Assembly (NCBI GenBank): GCA_020432165.1
Contig: JAGQGU010000047.1
Coordinates: forward strand, 1 to 49,512
DNA from: Thermomicrobiales bacterium
GTDB lineage: Bacteria > Chloroflexota > Chloroflexia > Thermomicrobiales > UBA6265
Length of the DNA stretch: 49,512 nt
Direction: 5' to 3'
The position numbers and the translations under genes are program-made. Under the pieces are notes generated by a model. It searched no databases, was not told the origin of the DNA, and was given only the letters and a program-made list of their open reading frames with translations. This document shows positions 8,910-18,130 of the stretch, piece by piece (the first letter of the stretch is position 1; every line of letters starts with the position of its first letter).

Positions 8910-8938
8910 TTGGGGAAGCTCGGCCGATAGGGTAGAGT
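8910..8938 (+). promoter_or_regulatory. Promoter of CpsB-like gene (TTGGGG-17-TAGAGT)
   Basis: TTGGGG (8910-8915) and TAGAGT (8933-8938) are 17 bases apart. A start site ~7 bases after the -10 falls on or next to the GTG at 8945, so the transcript is probably leaderless; no Shine-Dalgarno is present. Confidence 0.5.
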
Positions 8939-8944
8939 TACGGC

Positions 8945-9772
8945 GTGAGTTGCCGTGATTGCCGCGGCCGTGTAATTGACGCTGGACATACTTCGCCTGT
9001 GTATATAGATCTCCATTCCCACATTCTCCCCGGTATCGACGATGGTTCCAGATCGTTGGACGAGAGCCATACGATGCTGGCGACCTATGCCGATCTCGGC
9101 TTCGGCACGGTCTTCGCCACGCCGCATGTCACGGTGGACGATATCGATACCCAGGGCGACACCGCCGATACCGTCTTGGCCGAGGTCCTTGAGGGTATCG
9201 AAACCGACATCAAGATCATCCGGGCCGGAGAGTTGCGCCTCAGCCCGGATGTGAACACCGTTGCCGATCTCCTCGGCAATTACACGCTCGGCGATTCCCG
9301 CTACCTTCTGGTCGACTTTGCCTCGGGTGTCTGGCCATTTTACGCCGAGGATGCCCTCTTTCAGCTGCAGATGCTTGGCTACACACCGATTCTGGCGCAT
9401 CCGGAGCGTTATGGCTGGAGTAGCGACCAACGTTCCCTCGCGCCAGATCTGGTTGGGAGAGGGGTTTTATTGCAGGTAACGCTCGGTAGCTTCGTCGGCA
9501 CCTTCGGTAAGGCGGCGCAGTCGCTGGCTATTGATCTGCTCAAGTCCGGTTTGGTACATACGGTTGCGACCGATGCGCACGGCCCCGGGAGTCGACTCAA
9601 GGCCGCTGCCCGCGGGATGGAATGGCTCACGCAGAATATCGGTGCGGACGCGTTGGATACGCTTCTCATCGATCAACCGCTTCGCATCCTCGCGGGCGAG
9701 GATGTGACCGCATTCCAGCCTGCCACACGCTCACGCCTGGCCTGGATCTTCAGTAAATGGGTACGACGCTAG
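8945..9772 (+). CDS. PHP-family tyrosine-protein phosphatase, CpsB/YwqE-like
   Basis: 275 residues from GTG 8945. The PHP metal-site motifs are all visible: DLHSHILPGIDDGS near residues 22-35, ATPHV, a GEL segment, HPERY and ATDAHG. These match the manganese-dependent CpsB/CapC/YwqE phosphatases, which dephosphorylate bacterial tyrosine kinases that control capsule or exopolysaccharide synthesis. No kinase or polysaccharide gene lies nearby in the window. An alternative in-frame GTG at 8999 begins right at the first metal motif and also lacks a Shine-Dalgarno. The last four bases overlap the stop of the convergent DUF917 gene. Confidence 0.82.
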   Translation: MSCRDCRGRVIDAGHTSPVYIDLHSHILPGIDDGSRSLDESHTMLATYADLGFGTVFATPHVTVDDIDTQGDTADTVLAEVLEGIETDIKIIRAGELRLSPDVNTVADLLGNYTLGDSRYLLVDFASGVWPFYAEDALFQLQMLGYTPILAHPERYGWSSDQRSLAPDLVGRGVLLQVTLGSFVGTFGKAAQSLAIDLLKSGLVHTVATDAHGPGSRLKAAARGMEWLTQNIGADALDTLLIDQPLRILAGEDVTAFQPATRSRLAWIFSKWVRR

Positions 9773-10860
9773 CGTTCGCTCCCATACACACCCGCCAGTG
9801 GTTGGAAGGCGACATCGTATCCGAATGCGCCTGGGCCAACAACGTCCAGCGCTGCCGTGCTTTTGAGCAGGCGGGGGGCGGGGATACCGACCACAGTTAC
9901 GCGTAGCCCATAACGCAGCACATCGGTGGTGACGGGTTCGGCGGTGGTGCTATCGACGATGCAGATGAGATCGGGCACGGTGGCGATCACCGCATCGCCA
10001 CGCCGCGCGATCAGATTCTCGTTCTGGAAGTCTATACTCATTGTCTCGCCGCGGTCATCGCCCAATCCTTCGATCACAACTTCGCCGCGGGAGAATCCCT
10101 TGGCCATGCGGCGCTCGACGGATGTGATCTTGCCGGCAAAGAGCGTCTGCCCATCGCAGACATCCAGCACCGCCTGCACCGGATCGGTGAGTTGCTCCCG
10201 TGCTGCGCGCACGGCCGCACCCAGATCGCGGGCGAAGGTCATGGTACCGGGGATGACGGTGCGCTTCATATCGGCACCGCTCATGATCGGGCTGGCGATA
10301 CCAGCGTGACCACCCATCTCAATTGTGACCGCGCGGGCATAGCGTTCCAGCAGTTTGTCTGAACTGGCGATGGGGAAGAGGGCGATATCGCCGCGGACAT
10401 CGCTGATCGCCGCGGGTGTTCCCGGCACACCATAGATGGAATAGGTACACATCTGTAGCTCGGGGAATGCACGACCCATGGCATCGGCATCGACGACCGG
10501 CAGGCCGCTCTTCGCCGCCTGTACCAGCGGGCGCATGCTGTTCGTGCCACCGATTTCCCACGGCACCAGGTAATCCACGCGTTTGCCGGTGTACTGCTCC
10601 AGCGCCCGGAGCGCGACGAGTGGTTCGTCACCGCGCTGAATCTTCTCGATGCTGACGGTCGGTGCGCCCATACCGCCAACGGAGGCGCAGGTGGCATCAT
10701 CGGGCACGCTGTCGGCAGTAACCACCTGTATACGCACACCTTCATCGAGGTAGCGTCGGGTCATCAGCTTGCCGAGATAGGGATTGCCACCCCCACCGGT
10801 GCCGAGGATGCCTGCACCAACCGCGATATTCTCCAAGTCCTCGTAGTCAATTGTCCACAT
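9769..10860 (-). CDS. DUF917 family protein (hydantoin/S-methyl-thiohydantoin desulfurase-like)
   Basis: 363 residues. The N-terminus DLENIAVGAGILGTGGGGNPYLG and the core WEIGGTNSM, DADAMGRAFPE and GGHAGIASPI motifs identify the DUF917 family. The family is routinely found beside HyuA-type hydantoinase/oxoprolinase subunits, as here; its N-terminal domain carries the S-methyl-thiohydantoin-desulfurase annotation. It is the most downstream gene of the minus-strand peptide/hydantoin unit, separated from hyuA by ~120 bases containing two small hairpins. A role in processing cyclic amides is inferred from context; the exact reaction is not established by sequence. Confidence 0.82.
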   Translation of the reverse strand: MWTIDYEDLENIAVGAGILGTGGGGNPYLGKLMTRRYLDEGVRIQVVTADSVPDDATCASVGGMGAPTVSIEKIQRGDEPLVALRALEQYTGKRVDYLVPWEIGGTNSMRPLVQAAKSGLPVVDADAMGRAFPELQMCTYSIYGVPGTPAAISDVRGDIALFPIASSDKLLERYARAVTIEMGGHAGIASPIMSGADMKRTVIPGTMTFARDLGAAVRAAREQLTDPVQAVLDVCDGQTLFAGKITSVERRMAKGFSRGEVVIEGLGDDRGETMSIDFQNENLIARRGDAVIATVPDLICIVDSTTAEPVTTDVLRYGLRVTVVGIPAPRLLKSTAALDVVGPGAFGYDVAFQPLAGVYGSER

Positions 10861-10911
10861 ACGATTCGTCCTTGGTGTTTACAGGAGATACGCCGTGTAG
10901 TGTCTAGTAGA

Positions 10912-10949
10912 GGGGCAGCTCGTCTGCCCCAAAGGGAGCTTGTCTCCCC
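10912..10949. repeat. Two tandem look-alike hairpins between hyuA and DUF917 genes
   Basis: GGGGCAG-CTCGT-CTGCCCC (10912-10930) is followed after AAA by GGGAG-CTTGT-CTCCC (10934-10948). The loops CTCGT and CTTGT differ by one base. They sit in the only sizeable gap inside the operon, so they may be REP-like elements or modulate downstream DUF917 expression. Confidence 0.6.
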
Positions 10950-10979
10950 TGCTACCAGTCCAGGTATCCCGATTTGGTT

Positions 10980-12518
10980 CTAGTGCAGATCGCCGACGGT
11001 CTTGACGCGGATGCGGATGGCGCTGGAGGGCAGGTAGGGCAGGGGAATCTCCTCTATCTCCACGACCTCGATCGTCTCTGGATTGGCACCAGCCTGGATC
11101 GTTTTAGCGCGTGCCTCGTTCTCGGCGGCGAGCAGCGCCTCCTGCCGGGTGATACCCTCCAGCGAGAAGACGTGATCGACCTCACCACTCACCTGCGCGA
11201 TTGCGGCCCCGATGGCATTCGCCACCAGGTAGTGCTCCGGGCGATGGACATTGGCGGCACCTTCCAGATCGCCGTGGACGAGGATACTGCCACCACCCAC
11301 CAGAATCACCGGCACGGCATCCGCGCTGGTGCGGATCGTATCGATACCATGCGTGATGATGTCGTTGATCGTCTGCTGTCCGTGCTGCAGTGTCTCGGCA
11401 TCAATGCCGGAGGTGAGTGTCCGATCACCTACATCTGCCCAGCCGCCAGCCACAGCGATATCGGTCGCGGTGAGTGTCTCGCCGCCAAAGACGAGTGCTT
11501 TCTCGCGGATCTCATAGCCAACGCTATCTGGTCCGATACGCTGATCGCTATCGCGGACAATGCTGCCGCCGCCAAGCCCGATGCTAACCAGATCCGGCAT
11601 GCGGAAGTTGGTGCGTACCCCACCGATATCGATGACGAAGGAAGCCTCACGGGGAAAGCCGTTGACGAGCATACCGATATCGGTGGTCGTGCCGCCGATA
11701 TCGATGACAATGCCATCCTTGAGTCCGGTGAGGGCAGCGGCACCGCGCATGGAGTTGGTGGGGCCGCTACTAAAGGTCAGCACCGGATAGCGCTCGGCAT
11801 AGTCTGCGCTCATCAAGGTGCCATCGTTCTGGGTGATATAGAGATTGGCGGAGATATTCAGCGTTTCCAGGGCATGTTTGAAGCCGGAAATGGTTCGTTT
11901 CGCCAGCGGTGCGAGGCTGGCATTCAGCGCCGTCGCATTCTCGCGTTCGAGCAGGCTGATACGACCGATCTGATGCGACTCGGTGATATCGAGTTGCGGC
12001 AGGCGTTTGTGGAAGTAATCAGCCGCGCGTTCTTCATGTTCAGGTGTGACGGGTGCGAAGACGCTGGTGATCGCCAGACTCTGGATATCGTTTGCTTCGA
12101 GGTAATCCGCTATCTCGCCAAGCTCGCGCTCGTCCAGCGGGGCGATTTCGCGTCCGTCGAACTCGTGACCGCCGTGGACCATGAAGCGGTGATTCCCGAC
12201 GCATGCCTGCATATCAGCTGGCCAGTCGTAGAGCGGAGGAATCGCCTCACCGGCGGGCAGGCATATGCGCACGACACCGGTTGATACCAGATCGCGGCGC
12301 TGTACCACGGCGTTGGTGAAGTGCGTGGTGCCGATCATCACGGCATCGACGTCACTCGGTGAAACGCTATCGCCTAATAAATCGCGGAGAACCGCCTGAA
12401 TACCGAGACTCACCTCGCGGGTGGTGCCGTGCTTGGCCCACGCGATCACGTCCCGTCCCTGCATCAGCACGCCATCGGTATTCGTGCCGCCTACATCGAT
12501 GCCTATGCGTAAACTCAC
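10980..12518 (-). CDS. hyuA: Hydantoinase A / 5-oxoprolinase family subunit (HyuA-like)
   Basis: 512 residues. Actin/HSP70-type ATPase motifs are visible: IGIDVGGTNTDG at the N-terminus, IGTTHFTNAVVQR near residue 75, VIDIGGTTTDIG near residue 270 and VGGGSILV near residue 430. These define the hydantoinase/oxoprolinase HyuA family, which carries out ATP-dependent ring opening of hydantoins, N-methylhydantoin or 5-oxoproline-like cyclic amides, usually with a HyuB partner. No HyuB is present; this shorter class instead pairs with DUF917. It follows the two transporter ATPases with a 67-base gap and is probably co-transcribed with them. A GGAGG-like sequence (from +strand CCTCC, 12528-12532) precedes the ATG. 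Confidence 0.85.
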   Translation of the reverse strand: MSLRIGIDVGGTNTDGVLMQGRDVIAWAKHGTTREVSLGIQAVLRDLLGDSVSPSDVDAVMIGTTHFTNAVVQRRDLVSTGVVRICLPAGEAIPPLYDWPADMQACVGNHRFMVHGGHEFDGREIAPLDERELGEIADYLEANDIQSLAITSVFAPVTPEHEERAADYFHKRLPQLDITESHQIGRISLLERENATALNASLAPLAKRTISGFKHALETLNISANLYITQNDGTLMSADYAERYPVLTFSSGPTNSMRGAAALTGLKDGIVIDIGGTTTDIGMLVNGFPREASFVIDIGGVRTNFRMPDLVSIGLGGGSIVRDSDQRIGPDSVGYEIREKALVFGGETLTATDIAVAGGWADVGDRTLTSGIDAETLQHGQQTINDIITHGIDTIRTSADAVPVILVGGGSILVHGDLEGAANVHRPEHYLVANAIGAAIAQVSGEVDHVFSLEGITRQEALLAAENEARAKTIQAGANPETIEVVEIEEIPLPYLPSSAIRIRVKTVGDLH

Positions 12519-12585
12519 CTGTCAACCCTCCTTATTCGCATCATCTGACCGCATTTGAGGAGGTTTTGCAAGTGTGGAAATAGAT

Positions 12586-13578
12586 CTATCCCAGAAGGTG
12601 GCAGGCCACTTCGGTTTTGCCACCGTGCGCCTGGAGAATAGGTGTCTCCTTGAAGCAGCGATCGAAAGCGAAGGGGCAACGATTCGCGAAACGGCAGCCA
12701 GGCTGGATATCAACCGGTGTCGGTACCTCGCCACCAATCGGCATCGGCTCGGTAATGCGATCTTCGTCACCCGCCGGTAGCGTGTTGCTCAGCAGCGCCT
12801 GCGAGTAGGGGTGCCGTGGATTGGCCAGGATCTCCTCGGCCGGACCAACCTCGACGAACATGCCGAGATACATGACCGCGATCCGATCGGCGATATAGCG
12901 CGCTACGGCGAGATCGTGTGTGATAAAGACGATGCCCATATCGAGCTCATCACGGAGATCGAGGAGCTGATTGAGGATATCGGCGCGTACCGAGACATCC
13001 AGCATCGAAACCGGCTCATCCGCGACAACAAATTCCGGTGAGAGCAACATCACTCGCACCGTGGCGATGCGCTGACTCTGACCACCGGAAAGCTCGTGGG
13101 GATAGCGGCTGAGAAAATCCTCAGCAGGTGTGAGTCCGGATCGCTCCATCACCGTCACAATCCGTTGCAGCCGATCATGCTGATCCTTGCCAATGTTGTG
13201 GATCTGCATCGCCTGCTGTAGCGATGTGCCGATGGTGAGTCGGGGATCGAATGCCTCGAAGGGATTCTGGAAAATCATCTGAGCGCGACGGCGAAATTCC
13301 TTCAGGCGCGCACCGGAGAGCGCATTCACGGTCTCCCCGGCGAAGGTGAGGGCGCCAGCGGTCGGCTCTTCCATCTTCACCAGCATACGGCCGACGGTTG
13401 ATTTGCCACAGCCGCTTTCGCCCACCAGCGCCAGAATCTCCGCGCGCTCCAGTGTGAAGCTGACGGTATCAACCGCGTGGATCCTGCTCGCCTTGCCGCG
13501 GATAAACTCGACTGGTCCGCGGCGGACAGTGAAGAGACATTGAAGTTCGTCCGCGACGATGAGGGGTGCTTCGCTCAT
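12586..13578 (-). CDS. Oligopeptide/dipeptide ABC transporter ATPase (DppF/OppF-like)
   Basis: 330 residues. Walker A GESGCGKST, Q-loop FQNPFEAFDPR, signature LSGGQSQR, Walker B VADEPVSMLD and the switch His (THDL) are all present, so it should hydrolyse ATP. The C-terminal oligo_HPY extension (GCRFANRCPFAFDRC) marks peptide/nickel-type transporters. Its ATG overlaps the stop of the second ATPase gene by four bases (ATGA at 13575-13578), indicating translational coupling. With the neighbouring ATPase and two permeases it makes a complete Dpp/Opp-type importer. Confidence 0.92.
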   Translation of the reverse strand: MSEAPLIVADELQCLFTVRRGPVEFIRGKASRIHAVDTVSFTLERAEILALVGESGCGKSTVGRMLVKMEEPTAGALTFAGETVNALSGARLKEFRRRAQMIFQNPFEAFDPRLTIGTSLQQAMQIHNIGKDQHDRLQRIVTVMERSGLTPAEDFLSRYPHELSGGQSQRIATVRVMLLSPEFVVADEPVSMLDVSVRADILNQLLDLRDELDMGIVFITHDLAVARYIADRIAVMYLGMFVEVGPAEEILANPRHPYSQALLSNTLPAGDEDRITEPMPIGGEVPTPVDIQPGCRFANRCPFAFDRCFKETPILQAHGGKTEVACHLLG

Positions 13579-14555
13579 GCCACCACCTCTCGCAACGGGA
13601 TATCGGTACAGCGCACCAGGTGACCAGGGGCAACTTCAACCAATGGTGGTGTCACCGCCAGGCAACCTTCCGTGGCATGCGGACAACGTGGAGCAAATCG
13701 ACATCCCTGTGGGGGATTGGTGAGATCAGGAAGAGACCCGGGTATCCCCGCCAGTCTCGTCTTCTCTCCACGGAGTCGTGGTACCGAGGAGATGAGTGCC
13801 TGGGAATAGGGATGCTGTGGATTGCTGAAGAACGTCTCTCGCGGTGCCACTTCCATGAGCTGCCCTGCGTAAAGGACGGCGACGGTATCGGTGACAGCGT
13901 TGATCACGCCGACATCGTGAGAAATGACGATGGTGGTGAGATTGTATTCGGCCTTGAGCCGTTCAATCTCTTTGAGGATCTGCGTCTGCGTGATCACGTC
14001 CAGCGCGGTCGTCGCCTCATCGAAGATGAGGAAGGGCGGATTGCAGAGTAGACCCAAGGCGATCATCGATCGCTGCATCATGCCGCCGCTGAGCTCAAAC
14101 GGATAAGCGCGCAGCACGCGGTTCGGCAGGCGCACCGATGTCAACACGTCGTGCAGTCGTTGCTCGCGCTCCGGTTTGGTCAGATGAGGCTCGTGAATGG
14201 TGAGCACATCCTCCATCTGCTGGCCAATACGATGCACGGGGCTCATCGCTGCGAGCGATTTCTGGAAGACCATTGCGAGTTTGCGCCAACGCCAACCCTT
14301 ACTGAGTTGCGATTCTGTTTTCGTTACAAGGTTCTCGCCGGCAAAGATCATCTCACCGGTGACTTCGGCGTTCTGTGGCAGTAGCCTCATCAGCGCCAGC
14401 GCGAGTGTGGACTTACCCGAGCCGCTTTCACCGACCAGGCCGATACTGGCACCAGTTGGCACTTGCAGGCTCACATCTTCCACGGCGGAGACATGGCCGC
14501 GGCCGGTGCGGTAGCGAATGGAAACATTGCGCAATTCCAGCAGTGATTCGCTCAT
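13575..14555 (-). CDS. Oligopeptide/dipeptide ABC transporter ATPase (DppD/OppD-like)
   Basis: 326 residues from ATG 14555 (MSESLLELRNVSIRY). AGAAAGGT lies upstream and the four-base overlap with the permease stop supports this start; the open frame to 14666 lies inside the permease gene. Walker A GESGSGKST, Q-loop FQKSLAAMSPVHRIG, LSGGMMQR signature, FDEATTALD Walker B and SHDVGV switch are intact. The C-terminal GCRFAPRCPHATEGC element is the oligo_HPY peptide-transporter domain. It pairs with the DppF-like subunit. Confidence 0.92.
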   Translation of the reverse strand: MSESLLELRNVSIRYRTGRGHVSAVEDVSLQVPTGASIGLVGESGSGKSTLALALMRLLPQNAEVTGEMIFAGENLVTKTESQLSKGWRWRKLAMVFQKSLAAMSPVHRIGQQMEDVLTIHEPHLTKPEREQRLHDVLTSVRLPNRVLRAYPFELSGGMMQRSMIALGLLCNPPFLIFDEATTALDVITQTQILKEIERLKAEYNLTTIVISHDVGVINAVTDTVAVLYAGQLMEVAPRETFFSNPQHPYSQALISSVPRLRGEKTRLAGIPGSLPDLTNPPQGCRFAPRCPHATEGCLAVTPPLVEVAPGHLVRCTDIPLREVVA

Positions 14556-15448
14556 GTGCGTACCTTTCTGTTGCGCGGATTGAGCACGTAGGAGATACCA
14601 TCGCCGACCAGGTAGAAACCGAGCACGGTGATGATGATGGCGATACCGGGGAAGACCGAAACCCACCAGGCCGTGGTGATAGTCGTGCGACCATCGTAGA
14701 TCATACGTCCCCAGGTGGCCTTGTTTGGATCGCCGAGACCAATGAAAGAGAGTCCTGATTCGATCAGGATGGCCGATGCGATATCGAGCGATGCATTGGC
14801 GATGAGTGGTTGAATCCCGTTTGGGATGATATGGCGGAAGAGAATCTTGCGATTTGATTCGCCGAGCGCTCGCAATGCATGGATGAAGGTGCGTTCGCGC
14901 AGACTCATTGCCTGTGCACGCATCAGGCGCGCGCTGGCTGGCCAGGCCGTGAGACCAATCACCACCATCACATAGATAATGCCTGAACCGAGCGTGGCGA
15001 CGATGATAATGATCAGAAAGAAGGCGGGGATGATCAGGAACATGTCGGTGATACGACTGAGCACCATATCGACGATGCCACCGTAATAACCCGCGATGCT
15101 GCCAACCACCATACCGACAATCAGCGAGATCGTCGCAGCTACGATACCGATAACGAGCGAAACCCGTGCGCCATAAACGATCTGAGCGAGCATATCGCGG
15201 CCGAGGTGATCGGTACCGAGAATATGTCCTTCTTTACCAGGAGCTAACAGGCGCGTTGCCCCGAGCTTGAACGGTCCATCCGGTGCAATAAGCGGTGCGC
15301 AGATAGCAACCAGAGCGACAATGATGAGAATAGCGAGACCGATCGGCCCCATCCGGCTCTCAACAAAGAGGGACCATTGCGCACGCCAGCGCCCATTTCT
15401 TCGTGGTGCAATCTCCGCAACCGGAGTGGAAGTAAGTGTCTGTGCCAT
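14552..15448 (-). CDS. Oligopeptide/dipeptide ABC transporter permease (DppC-like)
   Basis: 298 residues. An N-terminal cytoplasmic segment (RRNGRWRAQW) is followed by a membrane helix, a periplasmic-type loop with GTDHLGRDML, and a BPD_transp_1 domain with the EAA-type loop (ALGESNRKILFRHIIPNG). This is the DppC/OppC arrangement: one helix, the conserved G-T-D-x-x-G-R-D motif, then five helices. It overlaps the DppD-like gene by four bases and follows the DppB-like gene after two bases. It forms half of the translocation channel. Confidence 0.92.
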   Translation of the reverse strand: MAQTLTSTPVAEIAPRRNGRWRAQWSLFVESRMGPIGLAILIIVALVAICAPLIAPDGPFKLGATRLLAPGKEGHILGTDHLGRDMLAQIVYGARVSLVIGIVAATISLIVGMVVGSIAGYYGGIVDMVLSRITDMFLIIPAFFLIIIIVATLGSGIIYVMVVIGLTAWPASARLMRAQAMSLRERTFIHALRALGESNRKILFRHIIPNGIQPLIANASLDIASAILIESGLSFIGLGDPNKATWGRMIYDGRTTITTAWWVSVFPGIAIIITVLGFYLVGDGISYVLNPRNRKVRT

Positions 15449-15450
15449 GG

Positions 15451-16416
15451 CTATCGCAACCTGATGCGCGGATCAAGCAGCGCATACACGATATCGGTCA
15501 GCATCACCGCGATAGAAACTGCGATTGCCAGGATGAGATACACGCCGAGCAACAGGGGATAATCGCGGCGGAAGACCGCATCCAGTGTTAGTCGACCAAT
15601 ACCGGGCCAGGCAAAAACGATTTCGACCAGTGCGGCACCGGTAAAGACAAAGCCGAATCCAAGACCAAAAACGGTGATGGTCGGGAGAAGTGCGTTTCTG
15701 AGCGCATACCGGCGGAAGGTGTGCGTTGGAGGCATGCCGGTGGCGCGGAAGGTGGTCATATAGTCCTGCTGTCGTTCCTGTATAACGCTGGCACGCGTGA
15801 TGCGGAAATAGATCGGAACCTGCACCAGTGTCAGTGTCGCCACAGGTAAGATCATGTGTTGCATCACATCCAGCACATCACGCCAACCGGTATAGTCCGC
15901 GCGTACGGTGCGCATGCCAGCAGTGGGCAGCCAGCCGAGTTTGGATGAAAAGATGACCATGAGAATGAGACCGAGCCAAAAGCCGGGCATGGCGAAGAGC
16001 GCGTAATTCCCAAAGGAGAGTGCGGCATCTTTCACCGTTCCTGCTCGCTGGGCTGCGGCGACGCCGAGCAGCGTACCGATAGCCAACGCCAGGATGGCGC
16101 TGGTGACGGTGAGCAGCAGCGTTGCTGGCATTCGACTCATGATCAGATCGAAGACCGGCTGCTTGAAGCTGAGCGACTGTCCCATATTGCCTTGCAGGAG
16201 TTCTCGTACGTAACTGAAGAATTGCACCGGCAATGAGCGATCCAGACCGAGTTCGGCCCGGATCGCTGCAATCTGCTCCTCCGATGGATTGTCTTTTCCT
16301 GCCAGCACCCGCGCCGGATCACCCGGCGCGGCATGCAGAAGCATGAAGTTGATGACAATCGAGAGGAGGATCGTCGGGATGATCGATGCCAGTTGCCTGG
16401 AGATGTATCGACCCAA
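15451..16416 (-). CDS. Oligopeptide/dipeptide ABC transporter permease (DppB-like)
   Basis: 321 residues. It begins with MGRYISRQLASIIPTILLSIVI-type helix 1, then the DppB signature APGDPARVLAGKD and a long extracytoplasmic loop. The BPD_transp_1 domain follows, with an EAA loop near TFRATGMPPTHTFRRYALRN. Six membrane helices are expected. It lies three bases after the solute-binding protein stop and two bases before dppC, so it belongs to one operon. Confidence 0.92.
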   Translation of the reverse strand: MGRYISRQLASIIPTILLSIVINFMLLHAAPGDPARVLAGKDNPSEEQIAAIRAELGLDRSLPVQFFSYVRELLQGNMGQSLSFKQPVFDLIMSRMPATLLLTVTSAILALAIGTLLGVAAAQRAGTVKDAALSFGNYALFAMPGFWLGLILMVIFSSKLGWLPTAGMRTVRADYTGWRDVLDVMQHMILPVATLTLVQVPIYFRITRASVIQERQQDYMTTFRATGMPPTHTFRRYALRNALLPTITVFGLGFGFVFTGAALVEIVFAWPGIGRLTLDAVFRRDYPLLLGVYLILAIAVSIAVMLTDIVYALLDPRIRLR

Positions 16417-16419
16417 CGT

Positions 16420-18039
16420 TTAGTCCTCGAATCTTGTCAACGTGAATCGGTTCAAACCGACCTGGCTGCTGGCCTCATCGTCCGGATCCAGCCAGACACC
16501 GCGCAGGCGGCTGGTGAATGCAGCGAAGTAGGTCTGCAGCGCGATCGGGATCGCCGGGAGATCTTCAGCCAGAATCGCCTGAGCTGCGAAGTAGATCGGC
16601 TGGCGCTCTTCCTGGGAGAGACCGGCATCGCCCTGGGCGAGCAGGGCATCGAACTCGGGATTCGAGTATCCCCAACGGTTGAGAGAACCCTCGGTGCCCC
16701 AGCGAAGATTGAGGTTGGCAGGATCCGGTCCCTGGAAGCCGCCCTGCAGGGAGATATCGAAATCGCCCGCGGTCACTGCTTCGTCCCATGCTGCATACTC
16801 GAGCAGAACCAGCTCAATGCTGATACCGATCGCGGCCAGCTGTTCCTTCAGCACGGTGGCGGTATCGGTGGCTTCCTGCCAGCCGGTGAAGAGATGCAGG
16901 CGGAAGGAGAGGCGGCTATCGCCATCCATCGGGAAGCCTGCTTCGTCCAGCAGCGCATTGGCACCATCCACATCAAATGCAGGAGCGGTGGAGTCCGGAT
17001 TGCTGGCCCATTCGATCACGCTGGGATAGAAGCGATTCTCGATCATGCCGTACCCGCCGAGAGCGGTGGCAAGAATCTGATCGCGATCGATCGCCATACC
17101 GATGGCGCGACGAACATCCACGTTATCGAGAGGTGCGGAGTTGAAGTTGAAACCAATGTAGAGCGGGCTCGGATAGGTCTTGCCCGAGACGCGGAAGTTG
17201 GCATCGCTATCGAAGGTCGGCACCATGGTGTTCGGGATGCCATCAACGAAGTCGACTTCGCCATTCTGCAGCGCCTGCGCCTGAGTGTTCGGGTCCGGGA
17301 TGATCTGGTAGATGAGCTTCTCCAGGAAAGGTCCTTCGCTGAAGAAGGCGGTATTGCCTTCCAGTTCGACGGAGGAACCAGCATCATAGGAAACGAATTT
17401 GAACGGACCAGATCCTACCGGGCTCTGATTCGCCTCATTCGTGGACCAGTCGGAACCTTCATAGATATGCGCCGGTAGAATGAAAACGCCATACCAGCTG
17501 AGAAAACCAATGACCGAAGCGGAGGGCTGGGAGAGGTTCAGCACAGCCGTGTGCTCATCCGGCGTGTCCACTGAAGCGATCGGTGCAATCAGGCTGGACG
17601 CGGTGGACGACGGCGTGCTGACAATCATCTCCAGCGTGTACTTCACATCGGCCGAGGTGACTGGCTCGCCATCGTGCCAGGTCGCCAGCGGGTTCAGCGG
17701 CACAGTGATGCTGAGACCATCTTCCGAGATCTCATATCCGGTCGCGAGCTCCGGGATAACGTTATAGGTGTTATCCAGTGACCACAATGAGTTGTAGACA
17801 TTGCAGGCAACTGGCCAGAGATAATCGTCACCCTGAAAATCTGGCTGGAACGACTGCGGTTCACCCGAGATGACGGTAATGGCGGTGCCACTCAGTGTCT
17901 TGGGAGGAATCTCGCCGGTGGTTTCTGGCGTCTGTGCCATCATCACGCGCGGAAGATTCATGCTGGCCACGGCAGCGATTGCCGCGGAGGACTTCACCAT
18001 TGCGCGACGGCTCAATGGCAAGCGAAGTGGTCTGGTCAT
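16420..18039 (-). CDS. ABC transporter solute-binding protein, family 5 (peptide-type), Tat-like signal
   Basis: 539 residues from ATG 18039. AAAGGA lies nine bases upstream of it, whereas the further ATG at 18057 encodes part of that ribosome site. The N-terminus has SRRAMVKSSAAIAAV, a twin-arginine-type signal peptide with a weak hydrophobic core and no lipobox Cys. The body matches SBP_bac_5 (DppA/OppA): LNPLATWHDGEPVTSADVKYTLE, the FKFVSYD region, DVRRAIGMAIDRDQI and a C-terminal RLRGVWLDP. It should capture peptides or related compounds outside the membrane for the adjacent permeases. TatA is encoded at 41373. Which ligand it binds cannot be read from sequence. Confidence 0.9.
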   Translation of the reverse strand: MTRPLRLPLSRRAMVKSSAAIAAVASMNLPRVMMAQTPETTGEIPPKTLSGTAITVISGEPQSFQPDFQGDDYLWPVACNVYNSLWSLDNTYNVIPELATGYEISEDGLSITVPLNPLATWHDGEPVTSADVKYTLEMIVSTPSSTASSLIAPIASVDTPDEHTAVLNLSQPSASVIGFLSWYGVFILPAHIYEGSDWSTNEANQSPVGSGPFKFVSYDAGSSVELEGNTAFFSEGPFLEKLIYQIIPDPNTQAQALQNGEVDFVDGIPNTMVPTFDSDANFRVSGKTYPSPLYIGFNFNSAPLDNVDVRRAIGMAIDRDQILATALGGYGMIENRFYPSVIEWASNPDSTAPAFDVDGANALLDEAGFPMDGDSRLSFRLHLFTGWQEATDTATVLKEQLAAIGISIELVLLEYAAWDEAVTAGDFDISLQGGFQGPDPANLNLRWGTEGSLNRWGYSNPEFDALLAQGDAGLSQEERQPIYFAAQAILAEDLPAIPIALQTYFAAFTSRLRGVWLDPDDEASSQVGLNRFTLTRFED

Positions 18040-18130
18040 GATGTGAGGTCCTTTCATAATGAACTATCGAGCTATGTTTTAACGAACGACTCGAATGTTT
18101 GCCTCCTTTCGTCAAAAAGAGCGTCTGGGA

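Noticed and set aside
10974-12284. 436-codon plus-strand frame antisense to hyuA
   Set aside because: No family motifs; hyuA has intact ATPase signatures on the other strand.
16333-17478. 381-codon plus-strand frame antisense to the solute-binding protein
   Set aside because: No recognisable domains and no ribosome site; the minus-strand gene fits its operon.
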